Shown: in pieces, positions 43,033-55,355 of the stretch
How the letters are laid out: every line of letters begins with the position of its first letter
How positions within the stretch are numbered: position 1 is the stretch's first letter
NCBI GenBank assembly: GCA_025504975.1
Contig: JANUWI010000001.1
Location: forward strand, 620,001-684,000
DNA length: 64,000 nucleotides
Source: Plenodomus lindquistii
Taxonomy: Eukaryota; Ascomycota; Dothideomycetes; Pleosporales; Leptosphaeriaceae
Direction of reading: 5' to 3'
Translations under genes and position numbers: made by a program
Notes under the pieces: generated by a model
Seen by the model: the letters and a program-made list of their open reading frames with translations, nothing else
What the model was told of the DNA's origin: nothing
Database searches by the model: none

Positions 43033-43778
43033 GCGCGTCCAGTTTAACGATGACTACGAAGGTCACGGCTGGAGTCGAGTGGCGGTTTCTCTGGAACTAC
43101 TGGTTCGCCTGCTTCTTCTTCATGGTGGACACGGAGTTGCTTTTACGGGCATCGGCATGTATAGCTACGAGCGCCTGAAAAACTCTTGCGGACAGGGACG
43201 ACAAGACGGATGGCGTTTGAGTTTATTGTCTGCTCACCATCAATGCATATCATGGACCTCACGATCCTGAACACAAAATCGCCCCTTGTCCGACGTACCG
43301 CGGCCGTGACGCCATGACTCCGATCATCATAGTGCTTATCCAAATCATACCAGTAAACACACAGCCACACCGAAACGCCTCGCCGCACGATGATACCGCA
43401 GGCGACGCTCAATTCCAATAAAGCCATACCAGAGCGCAGCCCATGTGGCGGTGATGCTGATTGTGAATCTACGGTGGGCTCTCAACCCCTAGCCCCATGC
43501 GCTGAACGTGCAGACTGGTGAGCTTTTGAATGCAACATGTTCTGCTTATCATACCATTTGTACAGCTCGTGCCCTTTATGTGACACTCATCTCTGCGTTG
43601 ACACGGCGTAATTCCCAGTCAGCACACCCTTACCCTATGCGCTCATGATCATGACCAGTTTTGAAAATTGCAATTGAAGAATGTATTTTGATTATCATTA
43701 CACAGGTCTTGCAGACCTGAGCTTACTTCACACATGCTACGTCCGTGTCATTAGGATACGAGAATACGATCACATATG
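43033..43778. other. Convergent intergenic region
   Basis: 0.75 kb between the RPS24 and VPS72 stop codons. A poly-A-signal-like AATAAA lies at 43417-43422. No gene is seen. Confidence 0.5.
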
Positions 43779-46064
43779 TTATACAGCAGCTCCATTCTCC
43801 GACTTCACAGCAGGGACTTTGGATGGCGTCTCTGCCGCGGTCAAGCCGGCGTCATCAGCGACGACCGATTTCTCCACCGTCTGCACCGCATCAGCAGCCC
43901 CTTCCGTGACTGCACCCCCCGGCGTCGCAGCCGCTGTCGCTATAACCCTCTTCCCCATTTCCATGAACCGCCTCGGCACATGTTTTGCAGGCGGCATACC
44001 CAAGAATCCTTTGCCGCCCATACTCTCCAACGGCTTCGCTCTCCCGCCCACATAGCACCCTAGCTCTCCACTCCAAACAAAGCCACCTCCGACCACGCCT
44101 CGCAGGACCCCAAAAGCGCGGACGTCACGGTACGCCATGCCCGTCTCAGGATCCTTGTATTTTGCCTCGAGGTTTGTGATTGGACAGAGTTGATGTTGGG
44201 GTCTGAAGGCGAGTTCTGCGGCCGTGGGCGGGACTCCATCTTTCTTCCTTGTTTTGACAGAGGTCGTGGAGAGAATCGCGCTGACAAACGATGTGGCGTC
44301 GGCAGTCGACCAATTAAAGACTGCAGAGGACAGTTGAATGAGTGCCGATTTGTCCTTTTCCTTTAGCAGAGATGCTGGGGTCTTGTTGGAATTGCGAGAG
44401 GATGTCGATTGTGGGGGCAAATCGAGGTCTGGAAAGGAAGAGAGGATGAGTAAGTTGCGGAGGGCACGGCGAATTTCTTTGCGGCGAGGTGGAGGGGGCG
44501 GGAGGGGGGCGGGAGGTGGTTTTTGGAATTGCTGCAGGACGGATTGGGAATCACTTCCTATACCGTTGTTTAGGTGGTGTTGAGAAGGGTTCATTGAGGG
44601 AAAGCCCTGTGTGAAGGATGAGTGTGCTTGCGGTGGTACATATTGCTGTTGATAGGGTGACGCTTGGGTAAAGGGATTTGGTGGTAGGTTGTCCGACGTT
44701 GGGTTGATCTGTTGGTTCTGTGCGTATTGGTCGATACCAAAGAGGAATGAGTCTTGGGGTGGCGGGGCAAACGGGGGGTTGTTAGGGTAGGAGATGCCAT
44801 GTGAGCCCATGAAAATGTCTCCACCTTGTGATGCGGCGGCCCATGGCATTTGAGAGGTGTCATGTTGTGGTGCCATGGTTGCTGGCGCCGGGACTGTATG
44901 TGTAGCAGTGGTAGAAGGCTGCGAGGGGTGAATATCCTGTGGAGGGGAGCGATGGCCTGGCTCGCTCGCAAGAGGCTGTGACTGAACATCTGCCAAAGGC
45001 TCGTGCTGGTGACCAGGAGTCTGGTCTTCAAAAGAAGCTGGCTGTTGATCCTTGTCCTCCTGTTGATGCTCGTCTCCGTCTGGGACAGGACCCTTCCTTT
45101 CGACATCCAGGAAGTCTTTGTTCAACTTCTCTTCAAGATGCTCGAGTGCTGGCGCGTCCTTGCCCGTGTATCTTATTGTGTTATCTATCCAAATTGCAGG
45201 TCCACTGTAGAATCTGATGAACGGGCCGTCAATCTGCCGGTTCTTCATGGCATCGATCTTGGCCTGTCGCTCGGCTGCTCTTGCTTCTTCCGCCTCTTCC
45301 CATCTGTGCAGAGTTTTCTTGTTGATTCTCTCGTTCCGCGCAGCTTCAGCAAGCCGCTCTGCCTGTGTAAGTGGCGGTTCTTTGGCCTTTGCTTTCCTAG
45401 CTTCGGCCGCCTTCATCATAGCCAGTGTATCGTCTCGTCTCCGGTCCTTTTCCTCCAACTTTGCCAAAGTTGTCTCTTTGTTTGCAATCGTTTGCTTTCG
45501 CAATGACGCCCGCACAGGTCCATCTTCCTCTGTGGGTATCCAAGAAGCGCGTTCGGACTTTTTCTTGGGTCGAGGCGGGGCGAATGAGGTGGATGATTGT
45601 GCATCGGACCCCTCCGGAATGTCGAGCTTGACCTTCTTGCGTGCCACGGCAGCTACTCGAGCAGCGAAAGGATTCGTGGTTGCCTTGCGCTTCTTGTTCT
45701 TTTCCTGGCGCTCTGCCTTGCGCAACTCTTTTTCTCCCGCGTCGTCGTCGTCGGCACCATCGTCGTCTTCTTCTGAAGACGACGAGTCCATGTTGTAGTC
45801 CTCCTGCTCATTGACGTCGCCGCCGTGGAAGTCCTCCTCGTCTGGCGCGTCTTCCCACTCTTCACCCCACTCCTCGTCCTGGTCGGCCGATTTGGCAAGC
45901 AGGGTGGACATGCGATTGCCGGCATTGGACCGCCGCGCTCTCGTGGTGACCATGAGATCGACAGGCGCCTCGGAGCCGCTGTCATTTTCCGATGCGCCGG
46001 AGTTCCCATGGTGGTCAGGTCGAGGGGCGTCGTCGACATCAGCAGGCGCAATTGCCTCTGCCAT
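43779..46064 (-). CDS. VPS72: SWR1-complex subunit VPS72/Swc2 (YL1 nuclear protein)
   Basis: Single exon of 761 residues from the ATG at 46064; the frame is open further upstream but without a usable ATG. The N-terminal YL1 part has TTRARRSNAGNRMSTLLAKS, a long acidic stretch (about 65-130) that binds H2A.Z-H2B, and a highly charged helix. The SGPAIWIDNTIRY segment lies near residue 290. A Gln/Pro-rich disordered middle precedes the C-terminal YL1_C domain (about 620-655: LCPITNLEAKYKDPETGMAY, then FGVLRG). Swc2 delivers and recognises H2A.Z in the SWR1 remodeller. The length is close to yeast Swc2. Confidence 0.95.
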   Translation of the reverse strand: MAEAIAPADVDDAPRPDHHGNSGASENDSGSEAPVDLMVTTRARRSNAGNRMSTLLAKSADQDEEWGEEWEDAPDEEDFHGGDVNEQEDYNMDSSSSEEDDDGADDDDAGEKELRKAERQEKNKKRKATTNPFAARVAAVARKKVKLDIPEGSDAQSSTSFAPPRPKKKSERASWIPTEEDGPVRASLRKQTIANKETTLAKLEEKDRRRDDTLAMMKAAEARKAKAKEPPLTQAERLAEAARNERINKKTLHRWEEAEEARAAERQAKIDAMKNRQIDGPFIRFYSGPAIWIDNTIRYTGKDAPALEHLEEKLNKDFLDVERKGPVPDGDEHQQEDKDQQPASFEDQTPGHQHEPLADVQSQPLASEPGHRSPPQDIHPSQPSTTATHTVPAPATMAPQHDTSQMPWAAASQGGDIFMGSHGISYPNNPPFAPPPQDSFLFGIDQYAQNQQINPTSDNLPPNPFTQASPYQQQYVPPQAHSSFTQGFPSMNPSQHHLNNGIGSDSQSVLQQFQKPPPAPLPPPPPRRKEIRRALRNLLILSSFPDLDLPPQSTSSRNSNKTPASLLKEKDKSALIQLSSAVFNWSTADATSFVSAILSTTSVKTRKKDGVPPTAAELAFRPQHQLCPITNLEAKYKDPETGMAYRDVRAFGVLRGVVGGGFVWSGELGCYVGGRAKPLESMGGKGFLGMPPAKHVPRRFMEMGKRVIATAAATPGGAVTEGAADAVQTVEKSVVADDAGLTAAETPSKVPAVKSENGAAV

Positions 46065-47770
46065 GGCGGGCAGTGGGCGGAGTCGACAATGTAGCGTAAT
46101 CGAGTCGCGAGGCAAGCGCAGGCGAGCCTGAGGGGACCTGAGGCAAAGCGAGCGAGGGCCTGCACAGGCTGTCAGGGACTCGGCGTGTACGACGGCTTCC
46201 AGAAGATGTCGTCTACGGGGCCAGCATGATGCGCTGCAATGGGTCGGGAACCGCTGACAAGGGTTACAAGGCCGGCGGTATGCAGAGGGGCCAGGGCAAC
46301 TGGGGTGGGGCGTGTGTTTCAAGCGCCGTTGGAAGGGTGTCGCAACACGACTGTGTGGTCATCTACCGCGTAAGATGTCATGTGCACGGTGAAGGGCAGG
46401 GCCGCGCCAAGGCAGCGGAATAGTCTTGGCACCCGTCCATGGTGGAACGATGGCATGGCCCGTCCGCTGCCTGAAGCCTGAAACGTAGCGCGTGGGCAGA
46501 GAGCTGGACTCTGGATGCTGCACAGTGCACAGTGCATGTGATACCATCTCACGCGAGACGTGAGCACCCGACGCCCTGTTCCAGAAGAGCAATTGTTTCA
46601 ACGGCACCAGAGGGATGCCCATGCGGCCAACCGTCGGCCGCAGTGTGAGGGGCTCCCTTTGCCAGGCGGGTGGGAAGGGCAATGTGGAGGGGGGGTATAA
46701 AGTAAGCTTCACTGCAGACCTGCACACTCGTCTCCATGCAGTGCAGCCTCCCATCTAGATAGCTCCCACTCGCCAACCAGGCCGCCAGGCCAGATGCCGG
46801 CTGCAAAGTGTCCACGTCAGAGTCTGGAGTAACGGACTTTCTCGACGCGCCTCTGTGTTTCAAAAACTACGAGGGGGGCACTCCCGCCGGCAGCCACTCA
46901 GGGAAGTGGCCCGCAAGGCCAGGCAGAACAAACAGCCCCTGAATTGCGGCCGTCCAAAGCCTACCCACTCCGGCTGCCGTCTACCGTCTGCTGCGGTGCG
47001 AGCATAATACAGACCGTCTACTCGTGCAGCGCTGTGTACGCGTCCAGCCAAACGCCCTCGCGCTGCCCCCTCCCCGCTAGCAATACTCGACGCCCTGCTG
47101 CTGGTCGTTAGTCGTATCCTGTAACGTCCCTGCCCCAGTTGCCCCGAATCAAGCTCCTAGCGTTGCTGACCGGCCTGCCGACGACCGCCTCGCGAATTTA
47201 CCTGGCTACCACCACCACCACCACTACTACTACTACTACTACCTCCACCACTATTACCTCCACCATCGCCTCCTCCCCTCTGCCCAACCCCTCCGCAGCT
47301 GCATCGCCTCTGCCCCCATGAGACTGCGTGTCTAGTCGGCCATTCGCCTAATCGTATTACTTCTGTTCTCCAGGCACCCCGGTGATCTGTCTATTCCGCC
47401 CGTCTGCTGTACCCTAATCGAGCCAGCCCAGCCCACGTCGACGATACCGTCTGCCATCGCCGTGTCGAGCGACAGCCCCGCGACGCCGAGGCACAGCACA
47501 AGGCGAATCCTGCACAGTCCAGCGATCGCGCATCTTACGGGCTGGATCCACAGGTGCCGCTCTCGGTCTTGGGCCCGCTACGTACCCACCTCACACAGGC
47601 TTGCGCTGAACTGAGTCCGTCTTGCTGGCCATACTCGTCCACGCGCCTCACATTCCTTTGGCCGCCACCAATTGCGTTTCTGCCTTCGCCCTGGCATTGC
47701 TATCCAGCCTCGCTCTCACCATTCTTCCAGCATTAGACTATCACCGTCAACACCGGGTCTGTAATCCATA
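46065..47770. promoter_or_regulatory. Divergent intergenic region VPS72 / PUF gene
   Basis: 1.7 kb between divergent starts. The last 700 bp before the PUF gene are C/T-rich with a trinucleotide tract and probably form a long 5' leader. Several short frames here look random. Confidence 0.5.
47207..47252. repeat. ACC/ACT trinucleotide tract
   Basis: Runs of ACC then ACT triplets, about 14 in all, in the likely 5' leader of the PUF gene. Confidence 0.8.
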
Positions 47771-50700
47771 ATGGCTCCGACTGCCCGCGCCGATCAGCAC
47801 ATCAACCTCAATTACATCCCGCAGCTGTCACAGCCGTCACACTCGGGCTCCTCCACCGGCAACACCTCTCCCGTCGAGCCTTCCAACAGCGGCTCGCTGC
47901 GGTTTCCCGGAAACACGTCAAGCCCCTTGGGGAACACGGCTGCGGGTGCAAGGCTAGGCAACGGCTCACCATCGCATGAATATGGCGGCCGCTTGTTTTC
48001 CAAACGGTTTGTTGGACCCTGAATATCCCCACAGCGTTCGCTAATATGCTCACAGTGCACGCGAAATCCAAGCACAGGAGGGCTTGACCCCCCAAATGTG
48101 GGGCCCGCCTACCAGTGGTAATTCCACGCCGTTGCGCGAAACAATTCCAGAGTCCCCCGTTGGTGATAGCTTCCCAAGCTTCGACAACGCCGTGCCCGAG
48201 GCCTCGTCTGCTGCACAAACATCAGGTCGGCGTGCCCGTGCCGGCACCCTTCCCTCGCGTTTCTCCCCCACCGCTGCCCCTCCAGGTCTTATGGCGGCCT
48301 CCTCGCTACTCCCCAAGACGTCACGCCCAACACCCTCAACGAGTCCCTTCAAATCTGCATCTGGCACACCTACCGATATCTCTAGCTTCAACGCTCTTGG
48401 TTCTACAAATGCTGCAGCCAAATCTGTATTACTCTCTCGCCTTCGCGCCGGCTCAATGCCGCAACGACCCGGCTATCTGCCGCCGGCTGCTTCTCCGTTC
48501 GGTCAAGGCGTCTTTTCATCAGGCTGGAGTAGCAACCGTGACCGTAGTAGCACGCTTCAGAGCATCGCGTCTCAGCCATCCAATGGACCTGGCTCTCCCA
48601 GGTCTTCCTTTTCTCGAGACTCGCTCGCAGACACTGATGTCAAGACTCTTGACTACCTTGGCCTTGTTGATACACCGCAACCCGCCAGGGCGACCTTGGC
48701 ACCTTCTGACATTGAATTGCTTCTCGAGAGCCAGCGAAACGCCAACAATCTGAACTCGAACAGTGCCAACCGCTTCCGTTCATACTCGGTGAACGCCAAA
48801 GAAAAGTATGCTGAAGACGAGGATGATCAATATGGCGGATACAGTGGCACCATCACACCTGCAGAAGCCAATGCTCTCCTGATTCACGAGGCTGTCCGTC
48901 AGCACAATCTTGAAGTCCAAGCATTTGCCAACATTGCGTCTAATGCACGTCCCCGCGCCCGTGCGAGTACTGCTGGTGTATTGGATGCCCCTTCACGAGG
49001 GGCGATGAGAAACTACCTCCCTGCAATGGGACGTTTCGACAACGGCATGTCAACTGGTGATCTCACAGAGGACGCAGAATACAACCTTACAGAAGCAGTC
49101 AAGAAGCTACACCTTCCCGGCTCGAACCTCGGTGACGATGGTACACTTGAAGGTCCGACTCGATCCCTCTGGCTGGGCAATATTCCCTCCTCTACTACCG
49201 TCTCATCTCTCAATGTCATCTTCGCCAACTACGGGGCTATCGAGTCTACCCGCGTCTTGACTCACAAGAACTGCGGTTTCGTAAACTTTGAAACCCTGGA
49301 AAGCGCTGTCAGTGCCAAGTCCACCTTGAATGGTAAAGAGATCTTCCCGGGCGCGGGACCGGTCCGCATTGGCTACGCCAAGATTCCAAGTGCAGCAGCT
49401 ACGCCAGGCCATAACGGCGTTTTCCCTTCACCCAGCCCAGATCCACATGCGAAGACTCAAGTCGAAGGTGCCGCAGGGTCGGCAGGCACTGCGAAAGCAG
49501 CCGTTGCTACAGCCACTCTACCTTTGACCACCCCTGAGCTTGCAGATATCCGTGGAGACATCATTCAGATCGTAAAGGAGCTCGGTGCCACTGATGAGGA
49601 GCAAGCTCGAATTTCCGCGCAGGTCGACCAAGCGATCAAGAACAACAATTACGTTGACGAGGTGCCATCTATTGAGGAACCAAGCCACACCCGTACCCAC
49701 GATGCGCCTCGTCTACGCGAGATCCGTAAACGCATTGATAACGGATCATGCTCAAAGGAAGAGATCGAGCAGATCGCTGGCAACATGCTGCCCGAGATCG
49801 CCGAGCTTGCCTCGGACTATTTGGGCAATACTGTCGTTCAGAAGTTGTTCGAGTTCTGTGAAGAACCGACCAAGGAGGCAATGTTGAGCGAAATTGCTCC
49901 CCACCTTGCCAAGATTGGTGTACACAAGAATGGCACATGGGCTGCTCAAAAGATTATCGACGTCTCTAAATCACCTGTCATGCAGAAGATGGTGGTCGAC
50001 GCTGTACAGAAATATGCCATGGCCCTTTTCCTTGACCAGTTCGGCAACTACGTCATGCAGGGTTGTTTGAAGTACCAGAACTTCAATAGCTTCATTTTCG
50101 AGGTCATGCTTGGCCGACTCTGGGACCTTGCCCAGGGAAGATTCGGCGCTCGCGCTATGCGCGCCTGCTTGGAGAGCCACTTTGCGACCAAGGATCAACA
50201 GCGCATGGTAGCTGCCACAATTGCTCTGCACAGCGTTCAGCTAGCCACAAACGCCAATGGCGCCTTGCTGTTGACATGGTTCCTTGACACATGTACATTC
50301 CCGAGACGGCGCACTGTCCTAGCTCCTCGTCTGGTTCCGCACATTGTACACCTCTGTACCCACAAGGTTGCGTACCTCACTGTCCTCAAAATCATCAACC
50401 AACGTAACGAGCCCGAGGCTCGCGATACTATCCTTCAGGCATTGTTCTTCTCGCCAGACGACCATGTCCTGGAAGCTATTCTGGCCGATCAGAACTGCGG
50501 CGCCACCTTGATCTTCAAGGTACTTACCACACCTTTCTTTGACGAACAGATTAGAGCAGATGTTGTGCAGAATGTACGCAATGTTCTCGTTCGCATCAAG
50601 GCGCAACCTCAACAAGGCTACAAGCGTCTCATGGACGAGGTCGGTCTCTCAACCCGTGGTGGACCTGGACATCGTGATCACTCTGCCACGCGACCAGCCT

Positions 50701-51194
50701 CCAAAGACAGTGCAGGCATCCCTCCAGTCGGTCCAGGAAACTTTTACCAAGGTCCCGGCTCCGCCTATGACCCTATTGCTCTCCAGCGGACAGCCAGTAT
50801 GGACTCCAACGGCTTTGAGCAGTACGGCATGGCGAATCCAATGTACATGCAGGGCATGCCGGGCATGTCGGGCATGAACAATCAACAACAGATGCAATAC
50901 CAGCAGTTGCTTGCGCGTCAAGGTCAATACGCCTACCCTCAGATGAACGGGTTCGCTCCCGCGGCACCCGGTATGGACGCCTACCGCAATGCCTCTCCCA
51001 TAGCCGCGCCGGCTTACAACGGCTCACCTATGATGCAGCCTGCCAACCTTGCGGGACAGGCCATGCCTCCAGGCATGTACCCCCCCTACAACATGTATAT
51101 GCCGCAACAACAGCAACAGCCTCCCACTGGCGGCAACCAACGGCGCGGAAGGCTTAGCAGGAATGCATCTCCTGCCGGTACCACTCGGCGTTGA
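47771..51194 (+). CDS. JSN1: RRM plus Pumilio-repeat RNA-binding protein, Jsn1/Puf2-like
   Basis: Two exons, 47771-48006 and 48056-51194, joined by a 49-nt intron (GTTTGT...CACAG), give 1124 residues. Order: a Ser/Pro-rich disordered N-terminus; an RRM at about 450-525 (SLWLGNIPSSTTVSSLNVIF, then NCGFVNFET); a Pumilio repeat region at about 650-930, with repeats such as DYLGNTVVQKLFE, HKNGTWAAQKIID and DQFGNYVMQGCL; and a Gln/Met/Pro-rich tail. One RRM followed by PUF repeats is the layout of yeast Jsn1/Puf1 and Puf2, which bind mRNAs of membrane proteins and, for Jsn1, link to mitochondria and Arp2/3. Targets in this species are unknown. The long leader suggests translational control. Confidence 0.93.
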
Positions 51195-52117
51195 ACGTCC
51201 ATGGTATACATAGCTCGATTGGCGGTTCAAACGTGTGATTTTCTTCTTGAGATATACTGGGATTCTTTTGGTCAAGGGGAAATGAAAGTATTTAAAAAAA
51301 GACATGTTGCCTCAAAAGGTATAAACGGCAACATCTATCTCTTCTCATGTATATGACTTCAGGTTTGGATTGGACATGTAGTGTGGCAGGCATGGGATGG
51401 TGGGTCGAACCAGTGAACGGTAGATGTAGTGGATGTATACGACTCTCTTAGTTTTCAAACACTCTTTTTTTCCGTCTAGATGGGGTGTTAGTTGTGTCAT
51501 TTGTGCATCGACTGAAACTACGACGACAAGGCAATACAGCTTGACGTACACTGTACACAAGTCACTGCGATGAAGAGAACTGTTTGTGAATTTAACGTGT
51601 GAATTTGGGATAATGCTGTCTGTGCAACATGACGGTATGCGTCATTTCCATACATGTCGAAACTCGACACTAGAAATTTGCAAGGGGTATCATACATATT
51701 TCATTCTCCCTTCATCGAAGCGATGCCCGTCCAACCAAAAAACGCCATAGTCCTTCCTGTACGAGAAACTCGTTGCAAACAACCCGTAGACACCAGTATC
51801 TTTCTTTAAAAAAAAACAATACACGCCTCGTAGCGATTGTCGAATGGATCGCTGTCGACCCAGCCCCAATGCCCAACACTTTTCTAATACGCGTATTGTT
51901 GCTCTCTGCTTTTTCCCGAGCTCTTCTGGTACAACAATACTAGGGTCACTCACATCACATTCGGATTACGACCGCATGACTTCTTCTCTGCCCATTAGTT
52001 CATGTACTTTTTTTCGTTTCACAACGGTCGTTCTTGTCTCATCTGTGACTTGACCTGCACAACGACATCCCCATGCACACCCCACCGAACGCGTCTACTA
52101 CCGCAATCCACGCATAC
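51195..52117. other. Convergent intergenic region
   Basis: 0.92 kb between convergent genes. It likely contains a long PUF 3' UTR. Short minus-strand frames at 51690-51953 are not supported by any recognised motif. Confidence 0.5.
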
Positions 52118-53407
52118 CTAGTGTAACCCATTGCTCTCTCCCGAGCTAAATTTCCTCTTCTTGACCTCCCTCTCCCTCTCGCTGCCATTATCCTGCGGTG
52201 GTCGATACTGATCGGCGCGGCCCTGGAGTTTATAAATTTCCCTCTTAATGTTTTCTTCATTGGCCAGGAGGTCGAGTTCAGTCACGGGGCTCTCGATACT
52301 CGCCAACACGCTTTGCACTGTACTAATGTGATTTGCGTCTTTTTTGTCGTCGCGCCAGCGCGGCGTGCCGTCGTGCTCGGCTTTGTATTTCCATTGTCCG
52401 GTTGGGGAGCGATAGCATTCTATGATTCGGCCGTCGAGACGCTGGTTTAATCCTTTTAAAGTGTTCCACTCGGCGGGAGTAAGAACAAGGGTGGCAAAGG
52501 CCTGATATTTGTCGTTCCCGTGCGAGACGAGGAGTTGAATGGGGGTGGGCATGGCATCGTAATCTGGTATCAGCCCTTCTTCGCCGTCTTGGGGATCGAT
52601 CAGAGGAAAGTCCCCGAGACGGAGTTTGAAGTCGATGGTGTTTTCATGCGGAGGTTTCCATTTGAGAATGTGTCTATCCGTGCCGAACTCGTAGCGTGTG
52701 TTTTTACAGGTGAAGATTAGACCATCGTTGCCGTGTTTTAGGGTGGGCAGGACTTTGTTGAACATTTCCTGCAGGGAGTAGGACGAGTAGGTCTTTTTGG
52801 GTTTGAGGGCAAAGGGCTTGAGGTCGTTGGGGGTGATGGCCTGGCCGAATTGGCGTGTGAGGTAGGCGTTGTACGGCTTGAGGACCCATTCTTGGAGTCG
52901 GCCGAGGCGCTTGTCAAGGGTTTTGGCCGTTACGTTTTCGCTGTCCACGGCGAGGCAATCGAAGACGTAGTAGTTGAGTCGAGGAGTGGGCTCCCCGGGA
53001 TATTGATCGTTGACCAATTCACCGTCGAGAATGGTGCCGAAGAGGAATGGCTCGGGATTCTCGGGGTCTTTGTAGTAGGGTATCCGAAACGGGGGCTGGA
53101 TGTTGTAGTAGTTGTTCTTGCGATCGAATAGAAATGTGACTGGCTCGAATCCTGCGCCCGTTTCCTGCCAGTGGAGGAACAGCAGGCAACGCAATCCATC
53201 CGTCTTCTCGCACATGAAATATTCCTGGCGTTGCAGCTCTTGCACGTGTTCGCGAGCAAATGAGACGGGTTGCGCGCCGGGGAAGCGCACAGAGTCGCGT
53301 TCGAGGATGCGTGCGACCTCTTCCCTGAGTGGTTGCGCATCTTGGTTGGAGAGGAGGTAGCCTGGCATCTGCGGCGGAGGCGCGTGGTTGGGCATGGCGG
53401 ACGGCAT
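52118..53407 (-). CDS. CEG1: mRNA-capping enzyme guanylyltransferase (alpha subunit)
   Basis: Single exon of 429 residues from the ATG at 53407; a second ATG 4 codons on is possible, and the frame upstream has no ATG. All guanylyltransferase motifs are visible: motif I EKTDGLR with the GMP-accepting K68, motif III LDGELV, motif IV NDGLIFTCKN, motif V LKWKPPHENTIDFKL, then the OB-fold with W-x2-lid residues near GQWKYK and the conserved R-D-D-K. The C-terminus is basic and disordered. Ceg1 transfers GMP to the 5' end of nascent pol II RNA after a separate triphosphatase (Cet1 type) has acted. The size is close to yeast Ceg1 (459). Confidence 0.96.
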   Translation of the reverse strand: MPSAMPNHAPPPQMPGYLLSNQDAQPLREEVARILERDSVRFPGAQPVSFAREHVQELQRQEYFMCEKTDGLRCLLFLHWQETGAGFEPVTFLFDRKNNYYNIQPPFRIPYYKDPENPEPFLFGTILDGELVNDQYPGEPTPRLNYYVFDCLAVDSENVTAKTLDKRLGRLQEWVLKPYNAYLTRQFGQAITPNDLKPFALKPKKTYSSYSLQEMFNKVLPTLKHGNDGLIFTCKNTRYEFGTDRHILKWKPPHENTIDFKLRLGDFPLIDPQDGEEGLIPDYDAMPTPIQLLVSHGNDKYQAFATLVLTPAEWNTLKGLNQRLDGRIIECYRSPTGQWKYKAEHDGTPRWRDDKKDANHISTVQSVLASIESPVTELDLLANEENIKREIYKLQGRADQYRPPQDNGSEREREVKKRKFSSGESNGLH

Positions 53408-53782
53408 TGCGGGGGTGCAACGAGACCACACCCGCCAGTGCAACTGTGAGGTGAGAAAGGCGGTGTGGAAAGCGTGGGGTGGGTGTGCCCCAAAGTGGGA
53501 GTTGAGGGGGAAGAGTGCTTTGTTCGCGGCTGGGAGCTGTACAGCCCGCCAAGATCAGGGTCCACGACTGCAAGGTACCATCATCTATTCGGTTGTCCAA
53601 GACGTTCCTCATAATCGCAGGGTGCCAATGCTAATCCTCATGCGCTGATTGGCTATGTTTACATATTGGTACAATCTACTCGTATGCCTCTTCCAGGCGT
53701 TGAACATTGGAAATCAATCATGATACATTATCGTAGCAGTCCCCAGCAGACGACGGCTATCCTACTCGTCGTCTGTTCCGTG
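53408..53782. other. Intergenic region CEG1 promoter / CBP3 3' flank
   Basis: 375 bp between two minus-strand genes. Nothing specific is seen. Confidence 0.5.
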
Positions 53783-54754
53783 TTATGCTTTTGCGCCTAC
53801 GCTTGCCATCAGCTTGCTCGGCTGCTTCACGATATCGGCATCGTCCCCTGGGCTTCCCAGGAACTTCCAGGATCCCTTCGCTACCTCATCATCCGTAGCA
53901 CTGTCCAGTCTCTTGATTTCCCTCCTGAGGTACACGACAATCTGGGCAAGCTTCTCAAAGTCGACGTCTTCACGAGCACCCAGCAGGTTCCTCCATATGG
54001 CTGCCGCGAGCATGGCATCTCCCTTCATGAGGCCTTCATCATAGGCCAATAGCACTGCGCGCCATTGCGAGAACATGTCCTTGAGTTGCTTCTGACGCAA
54101 CGAGTTGGCGTTGAACTTGTGCCAGATTACGAGACGGTCCTCGGCGGCGTAGAAGGCCTGGTTGGTCAGGTGCTGAATCCATACGGGCGCATGCGTCTGT
54201 GGAAACATGCGGAAGCGGACTTGCAGCATGTACATGTGGAGGAAGGTGATCTGCGACCAGTTTGAAAATGTCGGCTTCAGGCCGAGTGTGTCGTACCACC
54301 AGCCCGTTGCCTCTCCAATGTGGGTTCCATTCTCGTCGACTGGTATCTCGCCGTTCTTGACCAGGGCTTGTGGGATTTTGTAGTCGCCGGGCCTGGTGCA
54401 CTCCTTGACGAGGTCCCGGGTTGCGCCATATGCGACGTACGTCTCAGTCATCAGCGGCGCCTTCTCGCGCAGCTTGTGGGCCAAACTCAGGCCGCCCTTG
54501 GTTGCTGCACTCGCTGGCTTGACCGACTCGGGCCTGGGCTGGGCTGCGAGGGGCTGTGTCGCATGGTAGAGGCGCGGTGTGGCCGTGGACAATGTTCGTT
54601 GCGCGCGGCGCAGTGAAGATTTGCTTGTTCGCTGGCACCGTCAGGTCAGTGGGGGGACTTTGGGCTGCACGAGCACATGAATTACCTGCAAAACACGCGA
54701 GGCCGAGTCTGCCAACGCCTGGGAGCAGGAGGTGCACGTGTGCCTTGACGCCAT
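53783..54754 (-). CDS. CBP3: Ubiquinol-cytochrome c chaperone CBP3 (UQCC1 family)
   Basis: Two exons, 54754-54686 and 54631-53783, joined by a 54-nt intron, give 305 residues. Exon 1 codes MASRHTCTSCSQALADSASR and, with the following RTSKSSLRRAQRTLS, makes a mitochondrial presequence of Arg/Ser and no acid apart from one Asp. The mature protein has TGWWYDTLGLKPTFSNWSQI, the FLHMYMLQVRFRMFP core and the LVIWHKFNANSLRQKQLKDM segment, all marks of the ubiquinol-cytochrome c chaperone domain. Cbp3, with Cbp6, binds the mitoribosome tunnel exit and new cytochrome b to start complex III assembly. The second exon alone has no ATG near its start, which supports the spliced model. Confidence 0.94.
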
Positions 54755-55355
54755 TGCCGTGTGTGTTGGGTCGATGGGAGCGTGGTAGCAGCTGCCAAAA
54801 GTTCGCGAGTCGCGCCTTCCGCCGCCAACGTCCATGACCTCACCACCCCAGCCCGCTCCACCACCGATGAGCATGCCCTCGACCGACGGAATGCTTGCAC
54901 CCAAAGCTTGGCCACGACCACCAGGCCAGAAGCCTTCAGCGCGGCCTTCCTGTGGCTCATGTCGACCGCCTGAGCCTCACCGCAGTGCGCCTGACGGGCC
55001 GGGCGGGCATGCAATCATGAGCATTCTGTGCTGTGAGCCACTGCAAGAGGCCCTTTGAACACTGCACACCTTCAGTCTACGTACCGGGAACCATTTCCGG
55101 ATTTAGGCGCCTTCTACAGTGCGCAGGTAGTCATCTCAACCCAAGTATCAGTCGGCACCAAGCCGGAACTTCTCCGCACCACAGAACGTGCCCAGCACCA
55201 GCTTCATTCAGGCGAAGCGACATCGCACCATCAGCCTGCTCCTAAAGGTCGGCTGAACCCATAGCCTCTACCTCTTCTTGCAAGGCTTCGAATAGACGTC
55301 GCCTGCGCAAAGATTGCAGCCTCGCCCTCGCCACCCCTTCTATCGTCACATCAAC
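54755..55355. promoter_or_regulatory. Divergent intergenic region CBP3 / arrestin
   Basis: 0.6 kb between divergent starts, holding both promoters. No defined site is seen. Confidence 0.45.

Noticed and set aside
46065..46322. N-terminal extension of VPS72 upstream of the chosen start
   Set aside because: The extension has no ATG; it would start at a TTG, and its Cys/Pro/Arg-rich composition is unlike the family.
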